Shown here: positions 44,595 through 56,961 of the stretch, one piece after another
How the letters are laid out: each line of letters opens with the position of its first letter
How positions within the stretch are numbered: position 1 is the first letter of the stretch
Program-made: the position numbers and the translations under genes
Notes under the pieces: model-generated
Databases searched by the model: none
What the model was told of the DNA's origin: nothing
Seen by the model: the letters and a program-made list of their open reading frames with translations, nothing else
Assembly: GCF_000378965.1 (NCBI RefSeq)
Contig: NZ_KB900536.1
Location: 2,038,052 to 2,102,051 of the forward strand
DNA from: Thioalkalivibrio thiocyanodenitrificans ARhD 1
GTDB taxonomy: Bacteria > Pseudomonadota > Gammaproteobacteria > Ectothiorhodospirales > Ectothiorhodospiraceae
Length of the DNA stretch: 64,000 bases
Direction: 5' to 3'

Positions 44595-44906
44595 TCAGGC
44601 GGAGATACCGGTGATCTCCACCTCGGTGTAATCCTGACGGTGTCCCATCTGCTTGCGGTGGTGCTTGCGGCGGCGGAACTTGATGATGCTGATCTTCTCG
44701 CCGCGGCCATGGGTCTTGACCGTGGCGGTCACCTTGCCGCCCTCGACCCGGGGGGTGCCCACCTTCACGTCGTCGCCGCTGCCGACCAGCAGGACGTCGT
44801 CGAATTCCACGGTGGCGCCCGCTTCCGCCTCGAGCTTCTCGATGCGAAGCACGTCGCCCTGGGCGACCCGATACTGTTTGCCACCGGTTGCAATGACCGC
44901 GTACAT
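44595..44906 (-). CDS. rplU: 50S ribosomal protein L21
   Basis: A 103-residue 23S-rRNA-binding protein: [18 protein letters not shown] at the start and [17 protein letters not shown] near the end. The start at 44906 matches the family; GGGAG lies ten bases upstream. Divergent from ispB across a 254-base spacer, as in many gammaproteobacteria. Confidence 0.96.
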   Translation of the reverse strand: MYAVIATGGKQYRVAQGDVLRIEKLEAEAGATVEFDDVLLVGSGDDVKVGTPRVEGGKVTATVKTHGRGEKISIIKFRRRKHHRKQMGHRQDYTEVEITGISA

Positions 44907-45160
44907 CTTGATGTGTCTCCCGAAAAGGGTCTGGCCAATCCAAAGGAGCGGAATGATACCGGGCGCCCGGGCACAGGTCAAACCCCGCGGAGCCGGGCAC
45001 CCCGGCGTCCGGAACGCCGCCTCTCACTGCAGCGTCAGGCAGGTCGCCGCTGCCACGAGGGCGTGCCCCGCGGCGGCGCATCCGGGGCACTGCCCCCGGC
45101 TCGACAAGCATGACACGGTGCACTAGCATGCGCAGTTCCCAGCCGCCCCCGTGCCGCCCC

Positions 45161-46129
45161 ATGGATCTCGACCAGATACGCGAGCTCGTCGCCGATGACA
45201 TGAATGCGGTCAATGACCGCATCCGGGAGCGTTTGCAGTCCTCCGTGGTGCTCATCAACCAGCTCGGCGGGTACATCATCAACAGCGGCGGCAAACGGCT
45301 GCGCCCGCTGCTGGTGCTGCTCTCGGCCCGGGCCTGCGGCAGCACGGACCTCCGCCACGTGGACCTGGCGGCCATCATCGAGTTCATCCATACCGCCACG
45401 CTGCTGCACGATGACGTGGTGGACGCCTCCGAACTGCGCCGGGGCCGCGAGACCGCCAACGCCCTGTTCGGCAACGAGGCCAGTGTCCTGGTCGGCGATT
45501 TCCTCTACTCCCGCGCCTTCGAGATGATGGTGGAGATCGGCTCCATGCGGATCATGGAGATCCTCGCCCGCACCACCAACACCATCGCCGAGGGCGAGGT
45601 GCTGCAGCTGCTCAACTGCCACGACGCGGACACCACCGAGGACCGCTACATGGAGGTGATCCGCTCCAAGACCGCGAAGCTGTTCGAGGCGGCCGCGCGC
45701 ATCGGCTCGGTGCTGGGCGGACAGCCGGACCCGGTGGAACGCACCATGGCCGATTACGGCATGCACCTGGGCACCGCCTTCCAGCTCATCGATGACGTGC
45801 TCGACTACGGCGCCTCCTCCCAGGAGATGGGCAAGAACATGGGCGATGACCTGGCCGAGGGCAAACCCACCCTCCCCCTGATCCACGCCATGCGGGTGGG
45901 CGACCCGGACCAGGCGGGACTGGTGCGCGAGGCCATCGAAAAGGGGGGCCGGAACTACGCGGAACGGGTGCTCGCGATCATTCATGCCACCGGCTCCCTG
46001 GAGTACACGCGCTCCGTGGCCGCCTCCGAGGCCTCCCGGGCCGAGGCATGCCTCTCGGTGCTGCCCGAAACGCCGGAACGGGCGGCCCTGGAGGCGCTGG
46101 CGCGGTTCTCGGTCGACCGCGGCTTCTAG
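45161..46129 (+). CDS. ispB: Octaprenyl diphosphate synthase
   Basis: A 322-residue trans-prenyltransferase that makes the ubiquinone side chain. First Asp-rich motif LLHDDVVDASELRRG (about residue 86), second FQLIDDVLDYGAS (about 212), and GGKRLRPLLVLL. The start at 45161 matches the usual MDLxxIxxL opening; ATGs at 45110 and 45128 would add unconserved residues. Confidence 0.93.
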   Translation: MDLDQIRELVADDMNAVNDRIRERLQSSVVLINQLGGYIINSGGKRLRPLLVLLSARACGSTDLRHVDLAAIIEFIHTATLLHDDVVDASELRRGRETANALFGNEASVLVGDFLYSRAFEMMVEIGSMRIMEILARTTNTIAEGEVLQLLNCHDADTTEDRYMEVIRSKTAKLFEAAARIGSVLGGQPDPVERTMADYGMHLGTAFQLIDDVLDYGASSQEMGKNMGDDLAEGKPTLPLIHAMRVGDPDQAGLVREAIEKGGRNYAERVLAIIHATGSLEYTRSVAASEASRAEACLSVLPETPERAALEALARFSVDRGF

Positions 46130-46182
46130 CCCGGATCCTGCACCAGGGCCGCCACCGACCGGGGCCCGGCGCTCTCATTTCT

Positions 46183-46215
46183 CTTGTATCCTGCCGCCCG
46201 GATCTTGTATCTTGC
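46183..46215. repeat. Remnant TCTTGTATC repeat before tRNA-Pro
   Basis: CTCTTGTATCCTGCC and GGATCTTGTATCTTGC (46182-46215) are words of the 5658-5748 family. They lie between the ispB stop and the tRNA. Confidence 0.6.
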
Positions 46216-46224
46216 GCAATTCTT

Positions 46225-46301
46225 CGGAGTGTAGCTCAGCCTGGTAGAGCACTGCCTTCGGGAGGCAGGGGTCGAAGGTTCGAATCCTTTCACTCCGACC
46301 A
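46225..46301 (+). tRNA. tRNA-Pro (anticodon CGG)
   Basis: A 77-base tRNA with an encoded CCA end. The acceptor stem CGGAGTG pairs with CACTCCG. The anticodon loop TTCGGGA gives anticodon CGG (reads CCG). The T arm contains GGTTCGAATCC. The first base C is typical of bacterial tRNA-Pro. It is followed by a terminator. Confidence 0.97.
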
Positions 46302-46324
46302 GATCCCATGTACGTCTGATGCAA

Positions 46325-46358
46325 GCCTGACCGGCTGTTGGCCGGTCAGGCTTTTTTT
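46325..46358 (+). terminator. Terminator of tRNA-Pro
   Basis: GCCTGACCGGC (46325-46335) pairs perfectly with GCCGGTCAGGC (46341-46351), with loop TGTTG and seven T after it. Confidence 0.95.
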
Positions 46359-46505
46359 GTTTCGGCCGTATGGAATCCGGGCCACGTGCGCCAGACCCGC
46401 CCGCGTAAAGGGTCCCCGGCCCGGAGCCGCCTCGTCGGCCGCCAATAGAGGCGACCGGCAACCAGAAAAACCATAATCTGGCGGGCACCATCGCGGCGCC
46501 ACCCG

Positions 46506-47423
46506 TCAGGCCGCTTCCAGCGTAGGCATCCTGAGGATGCCCTGCGCCTCCTGGAGTGTGAAATCCAGGAAGGCCTGGCCCACCTGCGAGAACCGCTTGC
46601 CCTGGGGATAAACCACGTACCACTGGCGCCGGATTGGGAAACCCGCTACATCCAGCACCGCCAGCCGCCCGAGCGCCAGTTCCATCTCCAGCGTGTGCAG
46701 GGAGAGCACCCCCAGTCCGAGACCGGCCTCCACCGCCTGCTTGATGGCTTCGCTGCTGTGCATCTCCTGGCCGGCCGTGAGCTGTTCGCCGTGCTGCTCG
46801 AAGAATCGCTCCGTGGCGGCCCGGGTGCCGGAGCCCTGTTCGCGCACGATGAAGGGTTCACTGCGCAGCCGTTCCAGGGGGATCGCCTTCTCGGCCACCA
46901 GGGGATGCTCCGGCGGGGCGATCATCACCAGGGGATTCTCCATGAACGGATGTGCCACCAGACCCTTGCTGGGGGGCTGGCCCATGATGGCCAGATCCAT
47001 GGTGTTGGCCGTGAGCATGCTCAGCAGCGCCTCCCGGTTGGTGACCTCCAGCGTCACGGACACCCCGCTGTGGCGCTGGCAGAAAGCGGCGATCATCCGG
47101 GGCACGAAATAGTTGGCGGTACTGGCCACGGCGATGGTCAGCCGGCCGCGCTTCAGGCCCCTCATCTCGTCCATGACCATCTCCGCCTCCGAGAGCTGGG
47201 TGGCGATGGCGCAGGCGTAGTGGTGCATCTCCCGGCCGGCGTCGGTGAGAAAGATGCGCTTGCCCACCTGCTCGAACAGGGGCAATCCCACGTGCTCCTC
47301 CAGCTGCTTGATCTGCATGGAGACCGCCGGCTGGGTCAGGTGCAACTCCTCCGAGGCCCGGGTGAAACTGAGATGCCGGGCCACGGCCTCAAAGGCCTTG
47401 AGTTGCCTGAAGGTGAAGTTCAT
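46506..47423 (-). CDS. cbbR: LysR-type regulator CbbR
   Basis: A 305-residue LysR-family activator of the Calvin-cycle genes. Winged helix at residues 1-60 (FRQLKAFEAVARHLSFTRAS, LTQPAVSMQIKQLEEHVG). The effector domain includes STANYFVPRMIAAFCQRHSGV and GSGTRAATERFF. Its divergent position next to cbbL is the classical cbbR arrangement. Two adjacent ATGs (47426 and 47423) are possible; GGAGGA precedes both. Confidence 0.9.
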   Translation of the reverse strand: MNFTFRQLKAFEAVARHLSFTRASEELHLTQPAVSMQIKQLEEHVGLPLFEQVGKRIFLTDAGREMHHYACAIATQLSEAEMVMDEMRGLKRGRLTIAVASTANYFVPRMIAAFCQRHSGVSVTLEVTNREALLSMLTANTMDLAIMGQPPSKGLVAHPFMENPLVMIAPPEHPLVAEKAIPLERLRSEPFIVREQGSGTRAATERFFEQHGEQLTAGQEMHSSEAIKQAVEAGLGLGVLSLHTLEMELALGRLAVLDVAGFPIRRQWYVVYPQGKRFSQVGQAFLDFTLQEAQGILRMPTLEAA

Positions 47424-47505
47424 CATGACCGTCCTCCCCGGCCCGAAAGGCCTCGTGGGCTGCGGGCTCGCCGGCCCGGACGAACCCATAAATGATCGCT
47501 TATCG

Positions 47506-47555
47506 TAACAATCATTATAACTGATTGTTAATTATGAAGCCGCATCCACTAGGAT
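47506..47555 (+). promoter_or_regulatory. CbbR operator and candidate cbbL promoter
   Basis: TAACAATCA (47506-47514), seven bases, then TGATTGTTA (47522-47530) form a perfect palindrome, which includes the T-N11-A spacing of LysR-type sites. Its right end, TTGTTA, overlaps a possible -35, with TAGGAT at 47550-47555 as a weak -10. A second, less symmetric AT-rich half-site (GATCGCTTATCG) lies on the cbbR side. Confidence 0.72.
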
Positions 47556-47662
47556 GTGCCCCCAGAGTCGCAACCGGGCTGTCCGGCCGTCGCGCGGGCC
47601 GCGCCGTCGGACACATGACTGGATCACTCGACCTCACTGTCCCCTCAATCAGGAGTCACAAC

Positions 47663-49084
47663 ATGGCTGTCAAATCCTACAGCGCGGGCGTCAAGGAGTA
47701 CCGCGAAACCTACTGGATGCCGGAGTACACCCCGGCCGATACCGACATTCTGGCCTGCTTCAAGATCACCCCGCAGCCGGGCGTGCCCCGCGAGGAGGCC
47801 GCCGCCGCCGTAGCCGCCGAGTCCTCCACCGGCACCTGGACCACGGTGTGGACCGACCTGCTGACCGACCTGGACTACTACAAGGGCCGCGCCTACGCCA
47901 TCGAGGACGTGCCCGGTGACGACGAGTCCTACTACGCCTTCATCGCCTACCCCATCGACCTGTTCGAGGAAGGCTCCGTGGTGAACGTGTTCACCTCCCT
48001 GGTGGGCAACGTGTTCGGCTTCAAGGCCGTGCGTCACCTTCGCCTCGAAGACGTGCGCTTCCCCATCGCCTACGTGAAGACCTGCGGCGGTCCGCCGAAC
48101 GGCATCCAGGTCGAGCGCGACATCATGAACAAGTACGGCCGGCCGCTGCTGGGCTGCACCATCAAGCCCAAGCTGGGCCTGTCCGCCAAGAACTACGGCC
48201 GCGCCGTGTACGAGTGCCTGCGCGGCGGCCTGGACTTCACCAAGGACGACGAGAACATCAACTCCCAGCCGTTCATGCGCTGGCGCCAGCGTTTCGACTT
48301 CGTCATGGAGGCCATCCACAAGGCCGAGGCGGAGACCGGCGAGCGCAAGGGCCACTACCTGAACGTGACCGCACCCACCCCGGAAGAGATGTACAAGCGT
48401 GCCGAGCACGCCAAGTCCCTGGGTGCGCCCATCATCATGCACGACTACCTGACCGGCGGCTTCACGGCCAACACGGGTCTGGCCAACTGGTGCCGTGACA
48501 ACGGCCTGCTGCTGCACATCCACCGTGCCATGCACGCCGTGCTCGACCGCCATCCCAAGCACGGCATCCACTTCCGCGTGCTGGCCAAGGCCCTGCGCCT
48601 GTCCGGCGGTGACCACCTGCACTCCGGCACCGTGGTGGGCAAGCTTGAGGGCGACCGCGAGGCCACCCTGGGCTGGATCGACATCATGCGTGATTCCTTC
48701 ATCAAGGAAGACCGCTCCCGCGGCATCTTCTTCGATCAGGACTGGGGCTCCATGCCGGGCGTGTTCCCGGTGGCCTCCGGCGGTATCCACGTGTGGCACA
48801 TGCCCGCGCTGGTCACGATCTTCGGCGACGACTCCGTGCTGCAGTTCGGCGGCGGCACCCTGGGCCATCCCTGGGGCAACGCGGCCGGCGCCGCGGCCAA
48901 CCGCGTGGCCCTGGAGGCCTGCGTCGAGGCCCGCAACGAGGGCCGCGCCGTGGAGAAGGAAGGCAAGGAGGTCCTTACCGCCGCTGCCAAGCACAGCCCC
49001 GAACTCAAGGCCGCCATGGAAACGTGGAAGGAGATCAAGTTCGAGTTCGACACGGTCGACAAGCTGGACGTCAAGCACAAGTAA
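47663..49084 (+). CDS. cbbL: RuBisCO large subunit, form IA
   Basis: A 473-residue catalytic subunit that fixes CO2 onto ribulose bisphosphate. Motifs: [22 protein letters not shown] (abbreviated: [10 protein letters not shown] with catalytic Lys), [10 protein letters not shown] with the carbamylated Lys, and [20 protein letters not shown] near the end. The sequence type and the cbbLSQO gene order fit form IA of the non-carboxysomal, CbbQO-activated kind. AGGAG is seven bases before the ATG at 47663; upstream in-frame codons are leader. Confidence 0.95.
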   Translation: MAVKSYSAGVKEYRETYWMPEYTPADTDILACFKITPQPGVPREEAAAAVAAESSTGTWTTVWTDLLTDLDYYKGRAYAIEDVPGDDESYYAFIAYPIDLFEEGSVVNVFTSLVGNVFGFKAVRHLRLEDVRFPIAYVKTCGGPPNGIQVERDIMNKYGRPLLGCTIKPKLGLSAKNYGRAVYECLRGGLDFTKDDENINSQPFMRWRQRFDFVMEAIHKAEAETGERKGHYLNVTAPTPEEMYKRAEHAKSLGAPIIMHDYLTGGFTANTGLANWCRDNGLLLHIHRAMHAVLDRHPKHGIHFRVLAKALRLSGGDHLHSGTVVGKLEGDREATLGWIDIMRDSFIKEDRSRGIFFDQDWGSMPGVFPVASGGIHVWHMPALVTIFGDDSVLQFGGGTLGHPWGNAAGAAANRVALEACVEARNEGRAVEKEGKEVLTAAAKHSPELKAAMETWKEIKFEFDTVDKLDVKHK

Positions 49085-49089
49085 CCGCG

Positions 49090-49159
49090 GCGTGAGGAGA
49101 CAGGGGTCAGGAGTGAGGTGCAGACCCGCTCCTTTCCCCTGACGCCTTGCCCCTCACCC
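49090..49159. repeat. Inverted GTGAGG/GTCAGG repeat between cbbL and cbbS
   Basis: GCGTGAGGAGACAGGGGTCA with GGAGTGAGG (49090-49118) faces CTCCTTTCCCCTGACGCC and TTGCCCCTCACC (49129-49158). The spacer between the two RuBisCO genes is almost wholly this element; it leaves the cbbS ribosome-binding site free. Confidence 0.85.
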
Positions 49160-49183
49160 AGACTTTTTTCGAGGTAACTGACA

Positions 49184-49540
49184 ATGAGTGAAATGCAGGA
49201 TTACAAGTCGAGCCTGACGGACGCGAGCAGCCGCAAGTTCGAGACCTTCTCCTACCTTCCGGAGATGAACAAGGACCAGATCCGCAAGCAGGTGGAGTAC
49301 ATCGTCAGCAAGGGCTGGAACCCGGCGATCGAGCACACCGAACCGGAGAATGCCTTCGATCATTACTGGTACATGTGGAAGCTGCCCATGTTCGGCGAGA
49401 CCGACGTGGACCGCATCCTCGGCGAAGCCGATGCCTGCCACAAGGCGCATCCGAACAACCACGTGCGCCTGATCGGCTATGACAACTTCGCCCAGTCCCA
49501 GGGTGCGTCGATGGTGATCTACCGCGGCAATCCCGTTTAA
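49184..49540 (+). CDS. cbbS: RuBisCO small subunit
   Basis: A 118-residue small subunit: [20 protein letters not shown] near residue 17, [12 protein letters not shown] and [15 protein letters not shown] near the end. Complete. It follows cbbL by 99 bases that contain an inverted repeat; a hairpin terminator follows it. Confidence 0.95.
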   Translation: MSEMQDYKSSLTDASSRKFETFSYLPEMNKDQIRKQVEYIVSKGWNPAIEHTEPENAFDHYWYMWKLPMFGETDVDRILGEADACHKAHPNNHVRLIGYDNFAQSQGASMVIYRGNPV

Positions 49541-49568
49541 GCACCGGCCAGGGCCAGTACCTGCACGC

Positions 49569-49604
49569 AAAGCCCCTGGCCGGTCAGTCCGGACAGGGGC
49601 TTTT
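49569..49604 (+). terminator. Hairpin terminator/attenuator after cbbS
   Basis: AAAGCCCCTG (49569-49578) pairs with CAGGGGCTTT (49594-49603), and an inner CCGG/CCGG pair extends it, followed by TTTTC. It should reduce transcription of cbbQO relative to cbbLS. Confidence 0.8.
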
Positions 49605-49707
49605 CATTTTCCGGAGTCGTCAGTCCCCAGGCCACGCCGCCGGCGCGGCGCTGCCTGAGGAGTGATGACTTGCAACCCCTCATTCCCGTTTTCGAGGTAA
49701 TGGACTC

Positions 49708-50514
49708 ATGAGCGCGAAGACCGAACAATACAAGATCAGGAAAGAGCCCTACTACCGTGCCGTCGGCAACGAGGTGGACCTGTACCAGGCCGCTTACTCG
49801 GCGCGCATGCCGGTCATGCTCAAGGGCCCCACCGGCTGCGGCAAGTCGCGTTTTGTCGAATACATGGCCTACAAGCTGGGCCGCCCGCTGATCACCGTGG
49901 CCTGCAACGAGGACATGACCGCCTCCGACCTGATCGGCCGATTCCTGCTCGACAAGGACGGCACCGTCTGGCAGGACGGCCCGCTCACCACCGCGGCACG
50001 CATCGGCGCCATCTGCTACCTGGACGAGGTGGTGGAGGCCCGTCAGGACACCACCGTGGTGATTCACCCCCTGACGGATCACCGCCGCACCCTGCCCCTG
50101 GACAAGAAGGGCGAACTGATCGAGGCGCACGAGGACTTCCAGCTGGTGATCTCCTACAACCCGGGCTATCAGAGCCTGATGAAGGACCTCAAGCAGTCCA
50201 CCAAGCAGCGTTTCGCCGCCATGGACTTCGATTATCCGGAGGCCGGGATCGAGACCGAAGTGGTGGCACAGGAGACCGGCGTGGATGCCGAGACCGCCGG
50301 CAAGCTGGTGCAGATCGCCCACCGCGCGCGCAACCTCAAGGGTCACGGTCTGGATGAGGGGATCTCCACGCGCCTGCTGGTCTACGCCGCCACCCTGATC
50401 AACAAGGGCGTCGACCCGCTGGCCGCCTGCAGCATGACCCTGGTGCGCCCGCTCACCGACGACCCGGACATGCGCGACACCCTGGACGCGGCCGTTTCCA
50501 CATTCTTTGGCTGA
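49708..50514 (+). CDS. cbbQ: RuBisCO activase AAA+ subunit CbbQ
   Basis: A 268-residue MoxR-type AAA+ ATPase. Walker [12 protein letters not shown] (about residue 42), Walker [11 protein letters not shown] (about 106), sensor region [15 protein letters not shown]. With CbbO it forms a hexameric activase that removes inhibitory sugar phosphates from RuBisCO. Position after cbbLS supports this role over NirQ/NorQ. ATG preceded by GAGGTAATGGACTC. Confidence 0.93.
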   Translation: MSAKTEQYKIRKEPYYRAVGNEVDLYQAAYSARMPVMLKGPTGCGKSRFVEYMAYKLGRPLITVACNEDMTASDLIGRFLLDKDGTVWQDGPLTTAARIGAICYLDEVVEARQDTTVVIHPLTDHRRTLPLDKKGELIEAHEDFQLVISYNPGYQSLMKDLKQSTKQRFAAMDFDYPEAGIETEVVAQETGVDAETAGKLVQIAHRARNLKGHGLDEGISTRLLVYAATLINKGVDPLAACSMTLVRPLTDDPDMRDTLDAAVSTFFG

Positions 50515-50555
50515 GGGAACAACCAAGTTGTAGGCCCGCGTGAAGGATTCAATTA

Positions 50556-50675
50556 GCCACAGAGGACACAGAGGACACAGAGCCACAAGATCACCTCATG
50601 CCGTCCGCCGACGTCACGTTTTATCGAGGCCCCGATCTTCTTAGCAGTCTCAGTGACCTCTGTGTCCTCTGTGGC
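50556..50675. repeat. Inverted CCACAGAGGACACAGAG repeat between cbbQ and cbbO
   Basis: GCCACAGAGGACACAGAGGA plus CACAGAG (50556-50582) faces CCTCTGTGTCCTCTGTGGC (50657-50675). At least 19 bases pair perfectly. It is the same word family as at 38936-39062. Confidence 0.92.
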
Positions 50676-50704
50676 AATCTGTCAACGCCCAACCACGAGC
50701 AGCC

Positions 50705-53757
<3,053 letters not shown>

Positions 53758-53798
53758 AATACTGAGTTCGAGCGAATTTTTTCGGAGCAGAGGATTTC

Positions 53799-54059
53799 AT
53801 GGCCCGTATCACCGTAGAAGATTGCCTGGAACACGTGGATAACCGCTTTCAACTGGTGTTGGTCGCCGCCAAACGCGCCCGCCAGCTCTCCATGGGCCAC
53901 GAGCCCCACGTGGACAGCGAGAACGACAAGCCCACCGTGATCGCGCTGCGCGAGGTCGCCGAAGGTCTCGTCGGGCCCCGGGTATTGGATGAGGTGGTGG
54001 CGGAGGAGCATGCGGCGGCTTCCGAGATCTCCGAGGACGAGGTGCGCGCGGAGCTCTGA
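53799..54059 (+). CDS. rpoZ: RNA polymerase omega subunit
   Basis: An 86-residue subunit: [20 protein letters not shown] at the start, [11 protein letters not shown] and [13 protein letters not shown]. It helps assemble RNA polymerase and contributes to one ppGpp-binding site; spoT follows 21 bases later. Confidence 0.95.
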   Translation: MARITVEDCLEHVDNRFQLVLVAAKRARQLSMGHEPHVDSENDKPTVIALREVAEGLVGPRVLDEVVAEEHAAASEISEDEVRAEL

Positions 54060-54080
54060 AGGCATGCGCGCAGCCAGCCT

Positions 54081-56258
54081 ATGGTGGAAACCGTCACATC
54101 CCCGCCCTCCACCACAGGTGTCGCGTCCAAGGAGAACACGCGATTCCTGGCGAGCGACCTGTGCGCCTACCTGGATAGCTATCTCGAGCCCGAACAGGTC
54201 AGCGAGGTCTACAAGGCCTACCTGTTCGGCGCCGAGGCCCATGACGGGCAGACCCGCCTCTCCGGCGAACCCTACATCTACCATCCCCTGGCCGTGGCGA
54301 AGACCATGGCCGAGATGCGGATGGACCACAAGTCCATCATCGCCGCCATCCTCCATGACGTCATGGAGGATACCCATATCAGCAAGGAGCGCATCATCAC
54401 CGAGTTCGGTGAAGACGTGGCCGAACTGGTGGACGGCGTCTCCAAGCTCACCCACCTGAAGTTCCGTTCCAAGGCCGAGGCCCAGGCCGAGAACTTCCGC
54501 AAGATGATGCTGGCCATCACCAAGGATCTGCGCGTGATCCTGGTGAAGCTGGCCGACCGGTTGCACAACATGCGCACGCTGGGCGTCATGCGTCCGGACA
54601 AGCGCCGGCGCATCGCCCGCGAGACACTGGAGATCTACGCCCCCATCGCCCAGCGTCTGGGCATGAATGCCATCCGTCGCGAGCTGGAGCAGCTGGGCTT
54701 CGGCGCCATGTACCCGAACCGGTTCAAGGTGCTTCAGGACTCGGTCAATCGCGCCCGGGGCAACCGCAAGGAGGTGATGCAGAAGATCGAGACCGCCATC
54801 TGCGGGCGCATGGAGGAGGCCGGCATCGAGGCGCGCATCGTAGGGCGCGAGAAGAACCTCTACAGCATCTACCGCAAGATGAAACAGAAACGCCTGTCGT
54901 TCACCGAGGTGTTCGACGTGTTCGCGGTGCGCATCGTGGTCTCCGACGTGGATACCTGCTACCGGGCGCTTGGCGTGGTGCACAACCTCTACAAGCCTGT
55001 GCCCGGGCGCTTCAAGGACTACATCGCCATCCCCAAGGCCAACGGCTATCAGTCCCTGCATACAGTACTGTTCGGACCCCACGGGATCCCCATCGAAATT
55101 CAGGTCCGCACCGAGGAAATGGACCGCGTCGCCGAGAGCGGCATCGCTGCCCACTGGCTCTACAAGGCCGGCGACAGTCACTCCGCCACCGCACAGGCGC
55201 GCGCGCGGGAGTGGCTCAAGGGCGTACTGGAGATCCAGCAGAGCGCCGGCAACTCCATCGAATTCCTGGAGAACGTCAAGGTGGACCTCTTCCCCGAGGA
55301 GGTCTACATCTTCACGCCCCGTGGCGAGATCATGGAACTGCCCAAGGGTTCCACCGCCGTGGACTTCGCCTACGCGGTGCATTCGGATGTGGGCAACACC
55401 TGCGTGGCGGTGAAGATCGACCGGCGTCTGGCTCCGCTTTCCAGCCACCTGTTCAGCGGCCAGACCGTGGAGATCATCACGGCGCCGGGGGCGCGGCCCA
55501 ACCCGGCATGGTTGTCCTTCGTGGTGACCGGCAAGGCACGCAGCAGCATCCGTCATTACCTCAAGAACCTGCGTGACGATGAGGCCGTCAGCCTGGGCCG
55601 CCGCCTGCTGGACAAGGCGCTCGTCGCCTACGGGTCGTCCCTGGAGCGTGTGGCGCCGGATCGCCTGGAGTCACTGATCACGGAGCTGAAGCAGCCGAGT
55701 CTCGACGCGTTGCTGATGGACATCGGCCTGGGCAACCGTATGGCGGGCCTGGTGGCCCGGCGCCTGTGCGGCGCCGAGGATGACTCCGGCGCCGTCATGC
55801 AGACCGCTCCGGACCGACCCCTGGCCGTGAAGGGTACCGAAGGGATGGTGCTGTCCTTCGCCCGATGCTGTTACCCGATCCCCGGCGACCCCATCGTCGG
55901 CGTCATCAGTACCGGCCGCGGCCTGGTGGTCCACCGCGAAACCTGCCGCAACGTGGCCGAGTTCCGCGACAAGCCGGACAAATGGATTCCGGTGGAATGG
56001 TCGCCCGAGCCGGGCGTGGAGTACCAGGCCGCCATCCGCGTGCAGACCGCCAACCAGCGCGGCGTGCTGGCGAGCCTGGCCACGGTGATCGCCGACATGG
56101 GATCCAACATCGAGAACGTCTCCTTCGATGAACGCGACGGGGCCACCACCACCATCACCTTCACCCTGTCGACCAAGGACCGCCGCCATCTGGCCAACAT
56201 GATGCGCCGCATGCGGCGCCTGCCGGAGGTCATGAAGATCCAGCGTGCGCGCGGCTGA
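54081..56258 (+). CDS. spoT: Bifunctional (p)ppGpp synthetase/hydrolase
   Basis: A 725-residue RelA/SpoT enzyme. HD hydrolase domain: PYIYHPLAVAKTMAEM and AAILHDVMEDTHIS (about residues 55-105). Synthetase domain: IVGREKNLYSIYRKMKQK and ANGYQSLHTVLFGP. TGS (about 400-460) and C-terminal ACT domain (GVLASLATVIADMGSNIENV). With both catalytic parts intact it can make and remove the alarmone. Confidence 0.94.
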   Translation: MVETVTSPPSTTGVASKENTRFLASDLCAYLDSYLEPEQVSEVYKAYLFGAEAHDGQTRLSGEPYIYHPLAVAKTMAEMRMDHKSIIAAILHDVMEDTHISKERIITEFGEDVAELVDGVSKLTHLKFRSKAEAQAENFRKMMLAITKDLRVILVKLADRLHNMRTLGVMRPDKRRRIARETLEIYAPIAQRLGMNAIRRELEQLGFGAMYPNRFKVLQDSVNRARGNRKEVMQKIETAICGRMEEAGIEARIVGREKNLYSIYRKMKQKRLSFTEVFDVFAVRIVVSDVDTCYRALGVVHNLYKPVPGRFKDYIAIPKANGYQSLHTVLFGPHGIPIEIQVRTEEMDRVAESGIAAHWLYKAGDSHSATAQARAREWLKGVLEIQQSAGNSIEFLENVKVDLFPEEVYIFTPRGEIMELPKGSTAVDFAYAVHSDVGNTCVAVKIDRRLAPLSSHLFSGQTVEIITAPGARPNPAWLSFVVTGKARSSIRHYLKNLRDDEAVSLGRRLLDKALVAYGSSLERVAPDRLESLITELKQPSLDALLMDIGLGNRMAGLVARRLCGAEDDSGAVMQTAPDRPLAVKGTEGMVLSFARCCYPIPGDPIVGVISTGRGLVVHRETCRNVAEFRDKPDKWIPVEWSPEPGVEYQAAIRVQTANQRGVLASLATVIADMGSNIENVSFDERDGATTTITFTLSTKDRRHLANMMRRMRRLPEVMKIQRARG

Positions 56259-56362
56259 AGGTGCGCGTGAGGGGAGAGGTGTGAGGCGTAAGGCGCAGGT
56301 CGGGCTTTGACCCGGGTTGCGGCGGTCAAATCGCTTCTTGATCCTGTTAATCCTGTCCATTC
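56258..56362. repeat. Two degenerate repeat words between spoT and ridA
   Basis: GTGAGGGGAGAGGTGTGAGG with GTAAGGCG (56269-56298) belongs to the GGGGTGA group. TTGATCCTGTTAATCCTGTC (56338-56357) is another word with an internal ATCCTGT repeat. No opposite arms are obvious. Confidence 0.6.
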
Positions 56363-56392
56363 ACCATTCAAGAGAAACACAAGGAGCCAAGA

Positions 56393-56776
56393 ATGCCCCG
56401 CGAGATCATCCGTACCGACAAGGCCCCCCAGGCCATTGGTACCTACTCCCTGGCCGTCAAGGCAGGCAACACCGTTTACCTCTCGGGTCAGATTCCGCTC
56501 GACCCCGCCACCATGGAACTGGTGACGGATTCCATGGAAGCGCAGATCCGCCGCGTGTTCGACAACCTGAAGGCGGTGGCGGAGGCCGCCGGCGGCAGTC
56601 TCGCGGATGTGGCCAAGCTCAATATCTTTCTGACCGACCTGACCCACTTCGCGCTGGTGAACCAGGTGATGGCCGAATACTTCAGCGAGCCCTACCCGGC
56701 CCGCGCCGCCATCGGAGTCGCCAGCCTGCCCAAGGGGGCGGCGGTGGAGATGGACGCGATTCTGGAGCTGGGCTGA
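56393..56776 (+). CDS. ridA: Enamine/imine deaminase RidA
   Basis: A 127-residue YjgF/YER057c/UK114 protein that hydrolyses reactive 2-aminoacrylate-type enamines. Family features: [43 protein letters not shown] and the active-site Arg in [21 protein letters not shown]. Between spoT and recG, a common location. Confidence 0.93.
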   Translation: MPREIIRTDKAPQAIGTYSLAVKAGNTVYLSGQIPLDPATMELVTDSMEAQIRRVFDNLKAVAEAAGGSLADVAKLNIFLTDLTHFALVNQVMAEYFSEPYPARAAIGVASLPKGAAVEMDAILELG

Positions 56777-56829
56777 GTCCCTGCTCTGTGCCGTTTCGGG
56801 ATTGGTGCGACGGTCGGATGCAGTGAAGT

Positions 56830-56891
56830 AACGCAGAGGTCGCAGAGATGCAGAGTGCGCGGAGCCTTTATTATGAGAGGGCCTCTGCGTT
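56830..56891. repeat. ACGCAGAGGTCGCAGAG word with inverted partner
   Basis: AACGCAGAGG (56830-56839), followed by TCGCAGAGATGCAGAG, faces CCTCTGCGTT (56882-56891), a perfect ten-base inverted pair, upstream of recG. Confidence 0.7.
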
Positions 56892-56961
56892 GATCGCCGA
56901 GCGCCTGCCATGGAGTCGGTAGAATGAAAAGCCATGAGGGCTTGCGTGAGAACAGAGAAAA

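Noticed and set aside
46225-46301. tRNA-Pro as an integration site
   Set aside because: No integrase and no second copy of the tRNA 3' end is seen in the window.
47645-49078. 477-residue minus-strand open frame
   Set aside because: Antisense to cbbL; the RuBisCO reading is certain.
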